Below, one piece after another: positions 53,307 through 62,223 of a stretch of DNA of 64,000 nucleotides. How positions within the stretch are numbered: the stretch's first letter is position 1; each line of letters begins with the position of its first letter. The position numbers and the translations under genes were made by a program. The notes under the pieces were generated by a model. That model was given only the letters and a program-made list of their open reading frames with translations, did no database searches and was not told the DNA's origin. The DNA lies in assembly GCA_030526245.1 (NCBI GenBank), contig JAUNDD010000009.1, positions 1 to 64,000 on the forward strand, given 5' to 3'. The stretch comes from Lachnospiraceae bacterium. Lineage in GTDB: Bacteria; Bacillota; Clostridia; Lachnospirales; Lachnospiraceae.

Positions 53307-54806
53307 TTATTGTCCGAATTCCTTGGCCAGGATGGTCTCCTGGGTGGCCTCGCCCTTTAAGATCTCTGCACGGCTGACCTCTCCGGCCAGCCTGCCCTCG
53401 TGATAGATCAGAAGGCGATCGCTCATGCCCATGACCTCCGGAAGCTCGGAGGAGATGAGGATGATCGCTTTGCCCTGTCGTGCAAATTCACACATCAGCG
53501 TGTGGATCTCCGATTTGGCACCGACGTCTACGCCGCGGGTGGGTTCGTCCAGGATCAGAAGCTTCGGGTCAGCCATGGCCCACTTGGCCAGAACGACCTT
53601 CTGCTGGTTTCCGCCGGAAAGAGAGTAGGCATTGTGCTCGATGCTGCCGGCCTTGACCGTCAGCAGCTTGGCCATGCTGGTACAGTCTTCCTTTTCCTTC
53701 TTCTGGTTCAGAAGAAGCCCTTTCTGCTTTTTGCGCAGGTTCGGGAGAGAAATGTTTTCGCGAATGGAGCGGAAGAGGCAAAGACCGTAGTTCTTGCGGT
53801 CCTCGTTGACCATGCAGATGCCCTTGTCGATGGCATCGGTCGGGTTTTTGATCCGGATCTCTTCTCCATTCAGCCACATGCGGCCGCTCTTAAGCTTGTC
53901 CAGTCCAAAGATGGCTCGCATGGTCTCGCTTCGTCCGCTGCCCACCAGGCCTGTGAGGCCCAGCATCTCGCCGGCATGTACTTCGAAGCTGATATTTTCA
54001 AAGCCGTCACCGCAGAGGTTTTCGGCTTTAAAGACAACATCACCAATGGGGACCTCTACCTTCGGGAATACGTTGCTGACGGTACGACCGACCATCATGG
54101 TGATCAGCTCTTCCCTGGTAACACCGTCCATGGAGCGGGAGCCGACGTAGGTTCCGTCACGGAACACGGCTACGCTGTCACAGATCTCAAAGATCTCTTC
54201 CATGCGGTGTGAGATGTAGATAATGGCAACGCCCTTGGACTTAAGATCGCGGATGGTTGCAAACAGATGCTCGGTCTCCTCGCTGTCCAGGGAGGAAGTG
54301 GGTTCATCCATGATGATCAGTCTGGCATCGCAGGATACCGCACGGATGATCTCGATCATCTGCATCTGAGCCAGTGAAAGACGGCTCATGGGAGTCGTGG
54401 CAGGATACGGGAAATCGAAACGATCCAGGATCTCCTGTGCCCGCTGATTTGTTTTCTTTTTGTTCAGGATCAGTCCGTTGGTATCCTCGCGGTTGAGGAA
54501 GATACTTTCGGCGATCGTCAGATAAGGTTCAGGATTCAGCTCCTGATGGATCATTGCAATACCGGCCTTCATGGCGTCCACCGGACTATGCGCAGAGTAC
54601 GGTTTGCCTTCGAAGGTCATCGTACCGCTGTCTGGCTGGTGAAGTCCGATCACGGCTTTCATCAGGGTCGACTTTCCTGCACCGTTTTCTCCAAGCAGGG
54701 CGAGGACCTCACCGGCGCGAACATGGAGTTCAACATCTTTCAACGCCTGAGTACCGCCAAATGCTTTCGAAATGCCGGAGCATTCAAGAATGTAATTCTC
54801 TGCCAT
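53307..54806 (-). CDS. Sugar ABC transporter ATPase, double-domain (RbsA/MglA type)
   Basis: 499 residues, two ABC domains in one chain. Domain 1: Walker A GENGAGKSTLMK near residue 38, degenerate signature LSLAQMQMIEI near 142, Walker B LIIMDEPTSSL near 160. Domain 2: a degenerate Walker A region (LVGSGRSETMRA near 289), signature LSGGNQQKVVLAKW near 397 and Walker B LLILDEPTRGVD near 420. This asymmetry is normal for the family. First gene of the minus-strand operon, under a consensus promoter. Confidence 0.93.
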   Translation of the reverse strand: MAENYILECSGISKAFGGTQALKDVELHVRAGEVLALLGENGAGKSTLMKAVIGLHQPDSGTMTFEGKPYSAHSPVDAMKAGIAMIHQELNPEPYLTIAESIFLNREDTNGLILNKKKTNQRAQEILDRFDFPYPATTPMSRLSLAQMQMIEIIRAVSCDARLIIMDEPTSSLDSEETEHLFATIRDLKSKGVAIIYISHRMEEIFEICDSVAVFRDGTYVGSRSMDGVTREELITMMVGRTVSNVFPKVEVPIGDVVFKAENLCGDGFENISFEVHAGEMLGLTGLVGSGRSETMRAIFGLDKLKSGRMWLNGEEIRIKNPTDAIDKGICMVNEDRKNYGLCLFRSIRENISLPNLRKKQKGLLLNQKKEKEDCTSMAKLLTVKAGSIEHNAYSLSGGNQQKVVLAKWAMADPKLLILDEPTRGVDVGAKSEIHTLMCEFARQGKAIILISSELPEVMGMSDRLLIYHEGRLAGEVSRAEILKGEATQETILAKEFGQ

Positions 54807-54838
54807 TTTCTTACTCCTTTGTTATTCTGCTGCATGCT

Positions 54839-54867
54839 GTACAGGACCCGGTCGATCAGCCCTGTAC
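54839..54867. promoter_or_regulatory. Leader dyad of the sugar ABC operon
   Basis: Arms GTACAGG and CCTGTAC around 15 bases, located between the -10 box and the RBS. It may be an operator or a 5' mRNA hairpin. Confidence 0.5.
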
Positions 54868-54884
54868 ATAAATCAAGTGAGATA

Positions 54885-54913
54885 ACTATAGCAAAGCTAT
54901 ATGCAAAAGTCAA
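54885..54913 (-). promoter_or_regulatory. Promoter of the sugar ABC operon
   Basis: On the minus strand TTGACT, 17 bases, TATAGT. Confidence 0.78.
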
Positions 54914-55032
54914 TAATAGCAAGCGGAATAGTGCGCTATATTTGTTCAGAATGTGCATGCGAGAGTGGAAAGTACACGAAAATGCACGATTTTAATTGGC
55001 GTTATGCACAAAACAAAGAAAGCTTATGAAAC

Positions 55033-55063
55033 AAAAAACCTTCGGCCTTTGCAGACCGAAGGT
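55033..55063 (-). terminator. Terminator of the VanY-like peptidase gene
   Basis: On the minus strand the stem ACCTTCGG / CCGAAGGT is followed by six T. Confidence 0.85.
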
Positions 55064-55162
55064 GATTCTCGTGAAATAGATTGAATGATCCAGATCCTTG
55101 CCGGAACGGTAACCAGGAAGCGGCCGGAGCTGTGTCCGGGGTAACGTTGTCATCGAACCGGA

Positions 55163-56146
55163 TCAGGTATGGAAGTAGGAGAAGTGCATGTAGTCGCGGC
55201 TGCTTCTCCAGAGTCCCTGAGCAAAGCCATATTTTTCAAAAAGCTTTACCACGATGCCATCCGTCGGGATAGAGTAGGGATTGACGCCCGGTCGCCAGAG
55301 GGAACCGCAGAGAACGGCACCGCTGCTGGAGATCATATAGTTCTCGTTCCAGTTGATATCGATGGCTGTGCCGGTGTTATGCTCGGAATGCCCCGAGGGG
55401 GTACGGTAGCCACCCAGATCGTGGATCGGGAAATGATCCGGATTGCGATAGATCGCTTCGAAGATCTTTTTGACGGTGGGGGCCAGCTTTTTGTGGACCT
55501 CGATGGTGAAGTAGCGGGTCCGTTTCTGACCGGAAGTACCGCTGACAAAATCCCATGTCCGTACGGTGACGGCTGTCAGATTGGCTTTTGCCTTCTTTTC
55601 TGTGGTATACAGACCGCCGGGATAACGGCGATTGGTTTCCTTTTTCGGTACATATCCAAATACGCGGTAGAACTTCTCGTATTTGGAGGGATTGACCAGC
55701 GGGGTCGTGGTCTGCTTGGCCACGGTCTTCATGGAGGTGGCGGTGTCGGCCCGGTTCGTCTTGTTATTGAAAAGGCAGACCGGATCGGAAGCATCACTGA
55801 CTACCATGCGTCCACCTACCATCTTGTAGGCATAGACGCGGTATTCATATACCGCATTGGCCCGGCGGTTTCGGATCAGACAGCTGCTCTTGCGTCCGCC
55901 GCTTACCTTGCCGGCCAGCAGATACTGCGTGGCACCGGACAGGTCGTTCCAGCCGTAGACCATGTAGCCGTCGGCACCGGAAACGGGCTTCCAGTAAACG
56001 CGGTGCCTTTGCAGGGTGACGATCTTGGCTGTTACATTTTTTACCTTGGGCGGTTTGGAAGCAGCAAATGTTGCAGTCGATGCGCAGATGCACAGCACCA
56101 GCAGCAGAAGAAACAAGGTCAGACGCCGGATCAGCGGTCTTTTCAT
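55163..56146 (-). CDS. Secreted M15 family (VanY/LAS-type) peptidase with fibronectin-III-like domain
   Basis: 327 residues. Signal peptide about 1-30 (LTLFLLLLVLCICASTATFA). A FN3-like domain covers about 33-125 (HRVYWKPVSGADGYMVYG). The C-terminal zinc domain has GHSEHNTGTAIDINW near 245 (His and Asp ligands) and SRDYMHFSYF near the end (final His), the LAS D-Ala-D-Ala or L,D-carboxypeptidase pattern. It should trim peptidoglycan stem peptides outside the cell. The ATG at 56146 follows GGGAGG; a TTG 13 codons earlier is less likely. Confidence 0.83.
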   Translation of the reverse strand: MKRPLIRRLTLFLLLLVLCICASTATFAASKPPKVKNVTAKIVTLQRHRVYWKPVSGADGYMVYGWNDLSGATQYLLAGKVSGGRKSSCLIRNRRANAVYEYRVYAYKMVGGRMVVSDASDPVCLFNNKTNRADTATSMKTVAKQTTTPLVNPSKYEKFYRVFGYVPKKETNRRYPGGLYTTEKKAKANLTAVTVRTWDFVSGTSGQKRTRYFTIEVHKKLAPTVKKIFEAIYRNPDHFPIHDLGGYRTPSGHSEHNTGTAIDINWNENYMISSSGAVLCGSLWRPGVNPYSIPTDGIVVKLFEKYGFAQGLWRSSRDYMHFSYFHT

Positions 56147-56246
56147 ATAATCCTCCCTGAAAGAAAACTGTTTTTTATGAAACAAAACGATTACAAAAAG
56201 TCAAAAACTTCAATAGCTTGTTACGGAAATATTACAATACAGAAAC

Positions 56247-56275
56247 AATATACTATAGAAATGGTAAAAAAGCAA
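56247..56275 (-). promoter_or_regulatory. Candidate promoter of the VanY-like gene
   Basis: On the minus strand TTGCTT, 17 bases, TATATT, in a very AT-rich stretch, so alternatives exist. Confidence 0.45.
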
Positions 56276-56314
56276 TTCGTCAAGTTTCATGAAAAGCGGG
56301 GCAGGAGGTTACAG

Positions 56315-56426
56315 ATTACAGTTCAGGTGGCTCGATTCCGCGCGGTGTTTTGCCGCGTATGAGGCAAGATCCAGAGGGTTGCAGGCCAAAACCCCGAGAA
56401 GTGCAGTTCATGGCGTGATCTGTCAC
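56315..56426 (+). repeat. Family-1 repeat, decayed full-length copy (copy J)
   Basis: Left module ATTACAGTTCAGGTGG, TCGATTCCGCGCGGTG and TTTTGCCGC; a shortened middle starting GCAGGCCAAAACCCC; right module GTGCAGTTCATGGCG / TGATCTGTCAC. All three modules are recognisable but mutated. It overlaps the last codons of the tmcAL-like gene. No target duplication is evident. Confidence 0.72.
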
Positions 56427-57727
56427 GTAATGACAGGCCCCTTCTGGATATCCAGCTTCTGACCGCCCCTGTCAGGGTGGTCGCCGAGCAGCCGATACAG
56501 ATCCGAAGCGTACAGATCCAGCTGGAAGGAGGCACGGGCCGGGCCGGTCAGAGTGCGCAGACCATCCGCCGGCTTGGTGATGACGGGCAGCCGGGCATGC
56601 TTCCGGATGTGCCGGAGGAGTGGTCCGGCCTCTTTGCGAAAGCCCAGGATGCGGACATAGGCGGCATCCGGATCGGCCAGCAGGGCAGCCGTCTGATCGG
56701 CCTGGATATCGAGCAGGATGTGCAGCAGGCCCCGGCGGATCCGCCGCCTGGTCTGGTCTTTGGTGAGGAGCAGCTCCACAAATTGCTCCCGGGTCTCATA
56801 GGAGGGAAGCAGCCGGCAGATCCGGGAGGAGAGAGCCGGGGATACATCCAGGCAGGATGAAAAGACCCGGCTGGCGTCAAAGGCATCTGCGCTCAGTGTG
56901 CTCTGAATCTGCTGCAGATGGCAGACAGACAGGAGCCGGGACCGGAGCAGAAGGTCCAGCCTCTCTTCGCGATGCGCCAGCATGGAAGGTCCCTCGGTGC
57001 TTAGATATTCTGCCAACGGCGGCAGGGCTGCTTCGGGGATCTCCCGGGAGAGCAGCTGGGACGGATCGGTTTCGCTTTCAGTTCGAGCAGCCTGGCGCAG
57101 CTTTTCCCGGATGGCAGTGGCACTGGCAAAAGGCCCGCCCTCCAGACTGTGGTAGCTGCCCCGGCGTTTGACCGGGAGGAACGTCAGGGGGCTGTCCAGC
57201 CGCCTGGCCGCCTTCAGATACTCCAGCGCCAGGATATTGTTGGGCTGTTCCAGAAAGGGCCGGGCCGCTTCGCCGAGGACAGAGCATACGGCGGCGGCTC
57301 TGGCGGCCGGAAAGCCCAGTCCCCTTCGCAGCCCTTCGGTCAGTACCTGGCGGTAGTCCTCCGGTTCCTCGCAGAGGAGTCCGGCGATGGTCTCCAGCAT
57401 GGACAGGTCCTCGTTTTCGGTGCCGAAGGAAAGCTGGGATACACAGCCAAGGGCATGGAATATGCGAACAGCTCCGGCGGCAAAGGTTTCGGCGCTGGCG
57501 CAGGCAAAGGATACCGGAAGCTCCAGCACCAGATCGATCCCGCCATGCAGCGCCATGCAGGTCCGGGTGTATTTATCCGCCAGAGCCGGATCACCGGACT
57601 GGACAAAATCCGGGCTCATGACCGCGATGACGTAATCGGCGCCGCTGCGCCGGCGAGCCTCCGAGGCCTGCCAGGCGTGGCCCTGATGAAACGGGTTGTA
57701 TTCTGCTGTGATTCCGACGATTCGCAT
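56423..57727 (-). CDS. tmcAL: tRNA(Met) cytidine acetate ligase, TmcAL-like nucleotidyltransferase
   Basis: 434 residues. The N-terminal nucleotidyltransferase motif is GITAEYNPFHQGHAW (residues 4-18, HxGH). Further family features: VMSPDFVQSGDPALADKYTR near 36, LELPVSFACASAETFA near 67, and LSFGTENEDL near 97. TmcAL uses acetate and ATP to make N4-acetylcytidine in the anticodon of elongator tRNA-Met. Start at 57727 has AAAGGAG; the frame open to 58012 is family-2 repeat. The C-terminal 25 residues look unconserved. Confidence 0.85.
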   Translation of the reverse strand: MRIVGITAEYNPFHQGHAWQASEARRRSGADYVIAVMSPDFVQSGDPALADKYTRTCMALHGGIDLVLELPVSFACASAETFAAGAVRIFHALGCVSQLSFGTENEDLSMLETIAGLLCEEPEDYRQVLTEGLRRGLGFPAARAAAVCSVLGEAARPFLEQPNNILALEYLKAARRLDSPLTFLPVKRRGSYHSLEGGPFASATAIREKLRQAARTESETDPSQLLSREIPEAALPPLAEYLSTEGPSMLAHREERLDLLLRSRLLSVCHLQQIQSTLSADAFDASRVFSSCLDVSPALSSRICRLLPSYETREQFVELLLTKDQTRRRIRRGLLHILLDIQADQTAALLADPDAAYVRILGFRKEAGPLLRHIRKHARLPVITKPADGLRTLTGPARASFQLDLYASDLYRLLGDHPDRGGQKLDIQKGPVIT

Positions 57728-57812
57728 GGGAGACTCCTTTGTGTCAGGTTTTCTGTGAGTTCGCATCATTATAGCATGGTGCTGGCTGTTGCGCATGCAT
57801 GTCTGTGAGATG

Positions 57813-58155
57813 TATACTTTTTGAAACAGTTCAATTGCACTGCAAAGTCGCTTGACGAGGTCGTTCGGGCGCAGGGCCCAATGCCTGAGGGAAAGCGAAC
57901 ACTGGCGAGGCTTCCGTCGTAGTATGTGTATCAAGTTCGTAGAACTTGATATGTAGCCGCAGCCCATTCGCCGTAGGCGAATTTGCATGGGCTGCCGGTT
58001 CCACTTCAGCACGTTAGCTGAGCAGGCGGAGACTTGTTTGAGCGAAGCGAGTTGTCGGGAGCCTGCTCAAATAGGCGCGTGCAAGCTGCAGGAAACGAGC
58101 ATTCGTGAGCGACCTCAGGCATGGACCGCGCCTCGGCATAATCATATTAAAAAGA
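57813..58155 (+). repeat. Family-2 element with nested hairpins (copy 2)
   Basis: Starts TATACTTTTTGAAAC and keeps CGCTTGACGAGGTCGTTCGG, then CCTCAGGCATGG and CGCCTCGGCATA; the right end is decayed (ATATTAAAAAGAAAG). Relative to copy 1 about 200 extra bases sit between TCGTTCGG and CCTCAGG, containing three hairpins: ATCAAGTTC-GTA-GAACTTGAT (57930-57950), GCAGCCCATTCGCC with bulged partner (57959-57995), and TGAGCAGGC / GCCTGCTCA (58019-58069). It fills the gap between divergent tmcAL and the GDPD gene, which otherwise shows no gene. Confidence 0.75.
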
Positions 58156-58167
58156 AAGGAGGCAGAT

Positions 58168-60060
58168 ATGAAAGGCACAGGAACCCATGTGCAGCGGCAG
58201 AACATGCGCACGCTGCTCCTGTTTGAAATGTCCTTCCGGCTTCTGACCTTCGCGGTCATGCTGCCGGTGCTGAACGGCCTGCTCCATCTCATGATGGGCC
58301 TGCTGTCCTATTCCTACCTGACCATCGAAAATGTCTTTTCCTTCTTTCTGAATCCGATCTCGCTGGCCGTGATCGTATTTCTGCTCTGGCTGGCGGCCGT
58401 CGGCGAGGTGGTGGAATGGAGCGCAGCGCTGTGCATGCGGGATCATTCCCTGCGGGGGGAACGGATCCATCTGCCGATGGTGGCGCGCTTTGCCCTGGGG
58501 AATACCCGGCGGGCACTGAAAAAAGGAAACCGCATGCTCTTTGGAATCGTGGCGATCCAGGCCATGATGCTCCAGGCCGGCAGCCTTTGGGCGGTTTCTG
58601 GTATGGTGGGTCTGCATGCACCGGTGCGAAAGGCGCTGCGAAGCTATCCGGCGCTGGGCTGGATCCTTCTGGTGCTGGCGGGCGGGTGTCTGCTGCTGAC
58701 GCTGCGCACCATGTATCTGTTTGAAAAGTTTACCCGGGAGAAGACATCCTTTCTTTATACAATGGGAGACCTGGAGCGTCCGGATATGACGCATCTGCTT
58801 CGGAGACTGGGCTGGTATGGCCTGCTGCAGGCGACTACCGGACCGGCGATGTGGCTGCTGTACAAGCTGTTTCTTCAGCTGACGGTACGACTGACTGGTA
58901 TCGTGAACCGGTTTGTGGAGGTGCCCTGGGCTGTCAATTCCTCCATCGCCTGGTTTGCCACGGCCTTTTGTGTGCTGGCGGCCGGAGCGGTTTCGGTGCC
59001 GGTCTATGCCGGTGTGGTGGATCGCCTGTTCATCCGTCGTTACCGTGAGCGGGGACGGGAGGTCCGGCCGGTGGCTGTTTCGCACAGACGCGGCCGGTGG
59101 CCATCGGAAGGCGGCAATCATCTGGTGACAGCGCTTTTGTGGATCGGATCGGCCGCCGCACTGATCATGTCCTTTCAGGTATTCACGGGACGATTGAATC
59201 CGAAGGTGGATCTGATCTCCACCCTGGAGGTCACCGCTCACCGGGGAGCTTCGGCGCTGCGGCCTGAAAATACCATGGCGGCCTTTGAATGTGCCCTGGA
59301 GCTGGGGGCGGACTGGATCGAACTGGACGTGCAGCAGACCAGAGACGGTCAGATCGTGGTGGTCCATGATTCCAATCTGCGCCGGGTGACGGGGCTGCGG
59401 GCCAGTACCTGGAACCTGGAGTATCGCGATATCGCCGAGCTGGATGCGGGCAGTCATTTCAGCCCGGAGTATGCCGGGGAGAGGATCCCGCTGTTTTCCA
59501 CGGTGCTGGAGTTTGCCCGGGAGAATGATGTCCGGCTGAATGTGGAGCTGAAGCCCACCGGCCATGAAACGGATTTTGAAGACCAGGTGGTGTCGCTGAT
59601 CCAGAAAGCGGAAATGGAGGATCGCTGCGTGATCACCTCCCAGGTATACCGGGTGCTGGAACGGATCAAGGAGATCGATCCTCAGCTGCAGACGGTGTAT
59701 GTGATGAAGCTGGCTTACGGCAATGTGAATAAGCTCACGGCGGCGGATCATTTCAGTGTATCCTACGCGTATGTGACCAGGGCCCTGGTGAAGACCGTCC
59801 ATCAGGCCGGTAAACAGCTGTATGCCTGGACGGTCAATTCACCCAATCGGATCAACCGCATGATCGAGCTTGGCGTGGATAACATCATTACAGATGATAT
59901 CGAGCTGGCCCGGGAGTGCATTTATAAGAGTAAGTTCAGTGATATCGTGGAACCGCTGGATGACGGTGAGATGGTACTTGAGCTGGAAGCTGAGATGGAA
60001 GGAGTAAGGGATGAAGATAGCAGTGAAGGACCTGACGAAACGCTTTCCGAATCGGAATAA
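58168..60060 (+). CDS. Membrane glycerophosphodiester phosphodiesterase
   Basis: 630 residues. Residues about 15-345 carry seven or so membrane segments of the GDPD-associated membrane domain. The catalytic GDPD domain spans about 350-600: TAHRGASALRPENTMAAF near 355 (catalytic His, ENT), IELDVQQTRDGQIVVVHDS near 382 (metal ligands and second His), and LNVELKPTG near 457. It should cleave glycerophosphodiesters to sn-glycerol 3-phosphate and an alcohol, probably extracytoplasmically. AAAGGAGG lies before the ATG at 58168. It overlaps ugpC by 50 bases, supporting a joint role in glycerophosphate uptake. Confidence 0.88.
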   Translation: MKGTGTHVQRQNMRTLLLFEMSFRLLTFAVMLPVLNGLLHLMMGLLSYSYLTIENVFSFFLNPISLAVIVFLLWLAAVGEVVEWSAALCMRDHSLRGERIHLPMVARFALGNTRRALKKGNRMLFGIVAIQAMMLQAGSLWAVSGMVGLHAPVRKALRSYPALGWILLVLAGGCLLLTLRTMYLFEKFTREKTSFLYTMGDLERPDMTHLLRRLGWYGLLQATTGPAMWLLYKLFLQLTVRLTGIVNRFVEVPWAVNSSIAWFATAFCVLAAGAVSVPVYAGVVDRLFIRRYRERGREVRPVAVSHRRGRWPSEGGNHLVTALLWIGSAAALIMSFQVFTGRLNPKVDLISTLEVTAHRGASALRPENTMAAFECALELGADWIELDVQQTRDGQIVVVHDSNLRRVTGLRASTWNLEYRDIAELDAGSHFSPEYAGERIPLFSTVLEFARENDVRLNVELKPTGHETDFEDQVVSLIQKAEMEDRCVITSQVYRVLERIKEIDPQLQTVYVMKLAYGNVNKLTAADHFSVSYAYVTRALVKTVHQAGKQLYAWTVNSPNRINRMIELGVDNIITDDIELARECIYKSKFSDIVEPLDDGEMVLELEAEMEGVRDEDSSEGPDETLSESE

Positions 60061-61174
60061 GAAGATCCGGGAGGAGGTGGTGGCGGTGGACCATTTCACC
60101 TTTGAGATCCCGGACGGGGAGCTGGTAAGCCTGCTGGGACCGTCGGGCTGCGGCAAGAGCACGACCCTGAATATGATCTGCGGACTGGAAACGCCGACGG
60201 AGGGCCAGATCTTTTTTGGAGAAACGGATGTGACAAAGCTGCCGCCGGAGAAGCGGGGCGTGGGAATGGTATTTCAGAGCTATGCTCTCTATCCGCACCT
60301 GACCGTACTGGAGAATATCCGGTTCCCGCTGGAGAACCGGAAGGGAGCGGATAAGCTTTCCAAAGAGGAAATGAATCGAAGAGCCAGGGAAGCAGCGGCT
60401 CTGGTACAGATCGACGGTCTGCTGGAACGTAAGCCGGGGGAGCTGTCCGGCGGTCAGCAGCAGCGGGTGGCCATCGCCCGGGCCCTGGTAAAGACGCCGG
60501 GGGTCCTGCTGCTGGATGAGCCTCTGTCCAATCTGGATGCCCGGCTGCGGCTGCAGACCCGCATGGAGATCCGGCGGATCCAGCAGGAAACGGGCATCAC
60601 CACCGTGTTTGTGACCCATGATCAGGAGGAGGCCATGAGCATCTCCGACCGGATGGTGGTGATGAAGGACGGGGTGCTTCAGCAGATCGGAAAGCCCCAG
60701 GAGATCTATGACCGTCCGGTCAATCTGTTTGTGGCAAAATTCCTGGGGACACCGCCCATCAATGTGATGGAGGGTGAGCTCCGGCAGGGAAGTCTGTATA
60801 TTGGCGGCGACTGCGTGTTTACCTGGACGGATGAAGAGGCGAAAGCGCTTCCGGGGACAACAGAATATGGCGACGGAATAGCGGATGCCCGGAATGAGTC
60901 TCTGGCTGGAGCGCCCCGGAAGGTGATTGTGGGTATTCGGCCGGAGGGACTGATTCCGGATCCGGAGGGAACCTTTGTCTGTGAGCAGCGGGCTGTGGAG
61001 ACGCTGGGACGGGATACCAGTGTGATCTTCCGTCATGCGGGAGCTTTGACGGATACCATGCGGGCCATCGTGGATTCGGCGGATCTGACCGAAAGGGCAG
61101 ACGGCAGGGTGCGTTTCCGGCTGCGTCCCGGACGCTTCCATCTGTTTGATCCGGAAACGGAGGTGCGGCTATGA
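60011..61174 (+). CDS. ugpC: ABC transporter ATPase, UgpC/MsmK type
   Basis: 387 residues. Walker A GPSGCGKSTT near residue 39, Q loop FQSYALYPHL, signature LSGGQQQRVAIAR near 143, Walker B LLLDEPLSNLD near 162, switch His in FVTHDQEEA near 200. The C-terminal 130 residues are the MalK-like regulatory OB domain (VGIRPEGL near 305). Ugp versus multi-sugar specificity comes from the neighbours, not from this protein. The start lies within the GDPD gene, with GGAAGGAG as RBS. Confidence 0.85.
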   Translation: MKIAVKDLTKRFPNRNKKIREEVVAVDHFTFEIPDGELVSLLGPSGCGKSTTLNMICGLETPTEGQIFFGETDVTKLPPEKRGVGMVFQSYALYPHLTVLENIRFPLENRKGADKLSKEEMNRRAREAAALVQIDGLLERKPGELSGGQQQRVAIARALVKTPGVLLLDEPLSNLDARLRLQTRMEIRRIQQETGITTVFVTHDQEEAMSISDRMVVMKDGVLQQIGKPQEIYDRPVNLFVAKFLGTPPINVMEGELRQGSLYIGGDCVFTWTDEEAKALPGTTEYGDGIADARNESLAGAPRKVIVGIRPEGLIPDPEGTFVCEQRAVETLGRDTSVIFRHAGALTDTMRAIVDSADLTERADGRVRFRLRPGRFHLFDPETEVRL

Positions 61175-61253
61175 GCAGAAGGCATGATCGCGCGGAAGGC
61201 GTCGGGGACTTTGAGAAAGCGAAGCGGCATGAGAGAAAGAGGGAGGTGCGGCT

Positions 61254-62159
61254 GTGAAGAAGAATCAGCTCAAGGGCTGGCTGTATCTGCTGCCGGCCCT
61301 GTTGTTTCTGGGCGTTTTTATGCTCTACCCCCTCATCGATGTGCTGATCTATTCGACGGAGGAGAGCTTCAGCTTTGCCTCCGGAACCGGCAGCGGGATC
61401 GGTCTGTATAACTATTCTTATGTGCTGCACGATCCCTATTTTCTGCAGGCGGTGCGCAACACCTTCCTGCTGGTCATCATCACAGTGCCTCTGTCCACGG
61501 GCCTGGCCCTGCTGATCTCGCTGGGACTGAGCTCCATGAAACGGCTGAAGGAGCTGTTTCAGACCATCTTTTTTCTGCCCTACGTGACCAACACCCTGGC
61601 GGTGGGGCTGGTGTTTATGATCCTGTTCAAGAAGACGCCCTATTCGGACGGATTTGTAAACAGGCTGCTGGCGCTGCTTGGCATGGCCCCCATCGACTTT
61701 ATTGAGGGACCCTACTGGGCGAAGATGCTGGTGATGTGCATCTACACCATCTGGATCGTCATGCCCTTCAAGATCCTGATCCTGACCAGTGCCCTGGCCA
61801 GTGTGAATCCGGATTACTATAAGGCGGCCCGCATCGACGGCACCTCGCCGGGACGGATCTTCCGAAAGATCACGCTGCCTATGATCATGCCCATGATCTC
61901 CTATCTGATCATCACCGGCTTCATCGGAGCCTTTAAGGCCTACAGCGATGTGGTGGCTATTTTCGGCGTGAACCTGAATGAAGCGGGCATGAACACCATT
62001 GTGGGCTATGTCTACGATATGCTCTACGGCAGCAGCGGCGGTTATCCGTCCTATGCAGCTGCCGCAGCGCTGATCCTGTTTGGCATCGTCTTTACCATCA
62101 CGGTGATCAATCTGCTGGTATCCGGACGCGGTGACGGGAAAGGAGCGGGGATCGGATGA
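61254..62159 (+). CDS. ugpA: ABC transporter permease, UgpA-like
   Basis: 301 residues, six membrane segments, MalF/UgpA family. The EAA loop is ALASVNPDYYKAARIDGTSPGR-like near residue 180 (YKAARIDGTSPGRIFRKITL). GTG start at 61254 with GGAGGT upstream. It sits 79 bases after the ATPase gene in a gap with no other gene. Forms the heteromeric channel with the next protein. Confidence 0.83.
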   Translation: MKKNQLKGWLYLLPALLFLGVFMLYPLIDVLIYSTEESFSFASGTGSGIGLYNYSYVLHDPYFLQAVRNTFLLVIITVPLSTGLALLISLGLSSMKRLKELFQTIFFLPYVTNTLAVGLVFMILFKKTPYSDGFVNRLLALLGMAPIDFIEGPYWAKMLVMCIYTIWIVMPFKILILTSALASVNPDYYKAARIDGTSPGRIFRKITLPMIMPMISYLIITGFIGAFKAYSDVVAIFGVNLNEAGMNTIVGYVYDMLYGSSGGYPSYAAAAALILFGIVFTITVINLLVSGRGDGKGAGIG

Positions 62160-62223
62160 AGAACGGTAAAATGAGTTTCAGGTGCCTGGAGCGCGGGAGC
62201 AAACCGAGGAAAGGAGAGGGGCG

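Larger units (their letters stand above)
54807..55032. other. Upstream region of the sugar ABC operon
   Basis: About 225 bases with the promoter and leader dyad listed separately. Upstream of the promoter it is AT-rich and holds CACGAAAATGCACGATTTTAA-like imperfect half repeats that could be an activator site. No transcription factor gene is adjacent. Confidence 0.4.

Noticed and set aside
58147-59802. 551-codon open frame on the minus strand
   Set aside because: Antisense of the GDPD gene; Gln/His/Arg-rich and without domain similarity.
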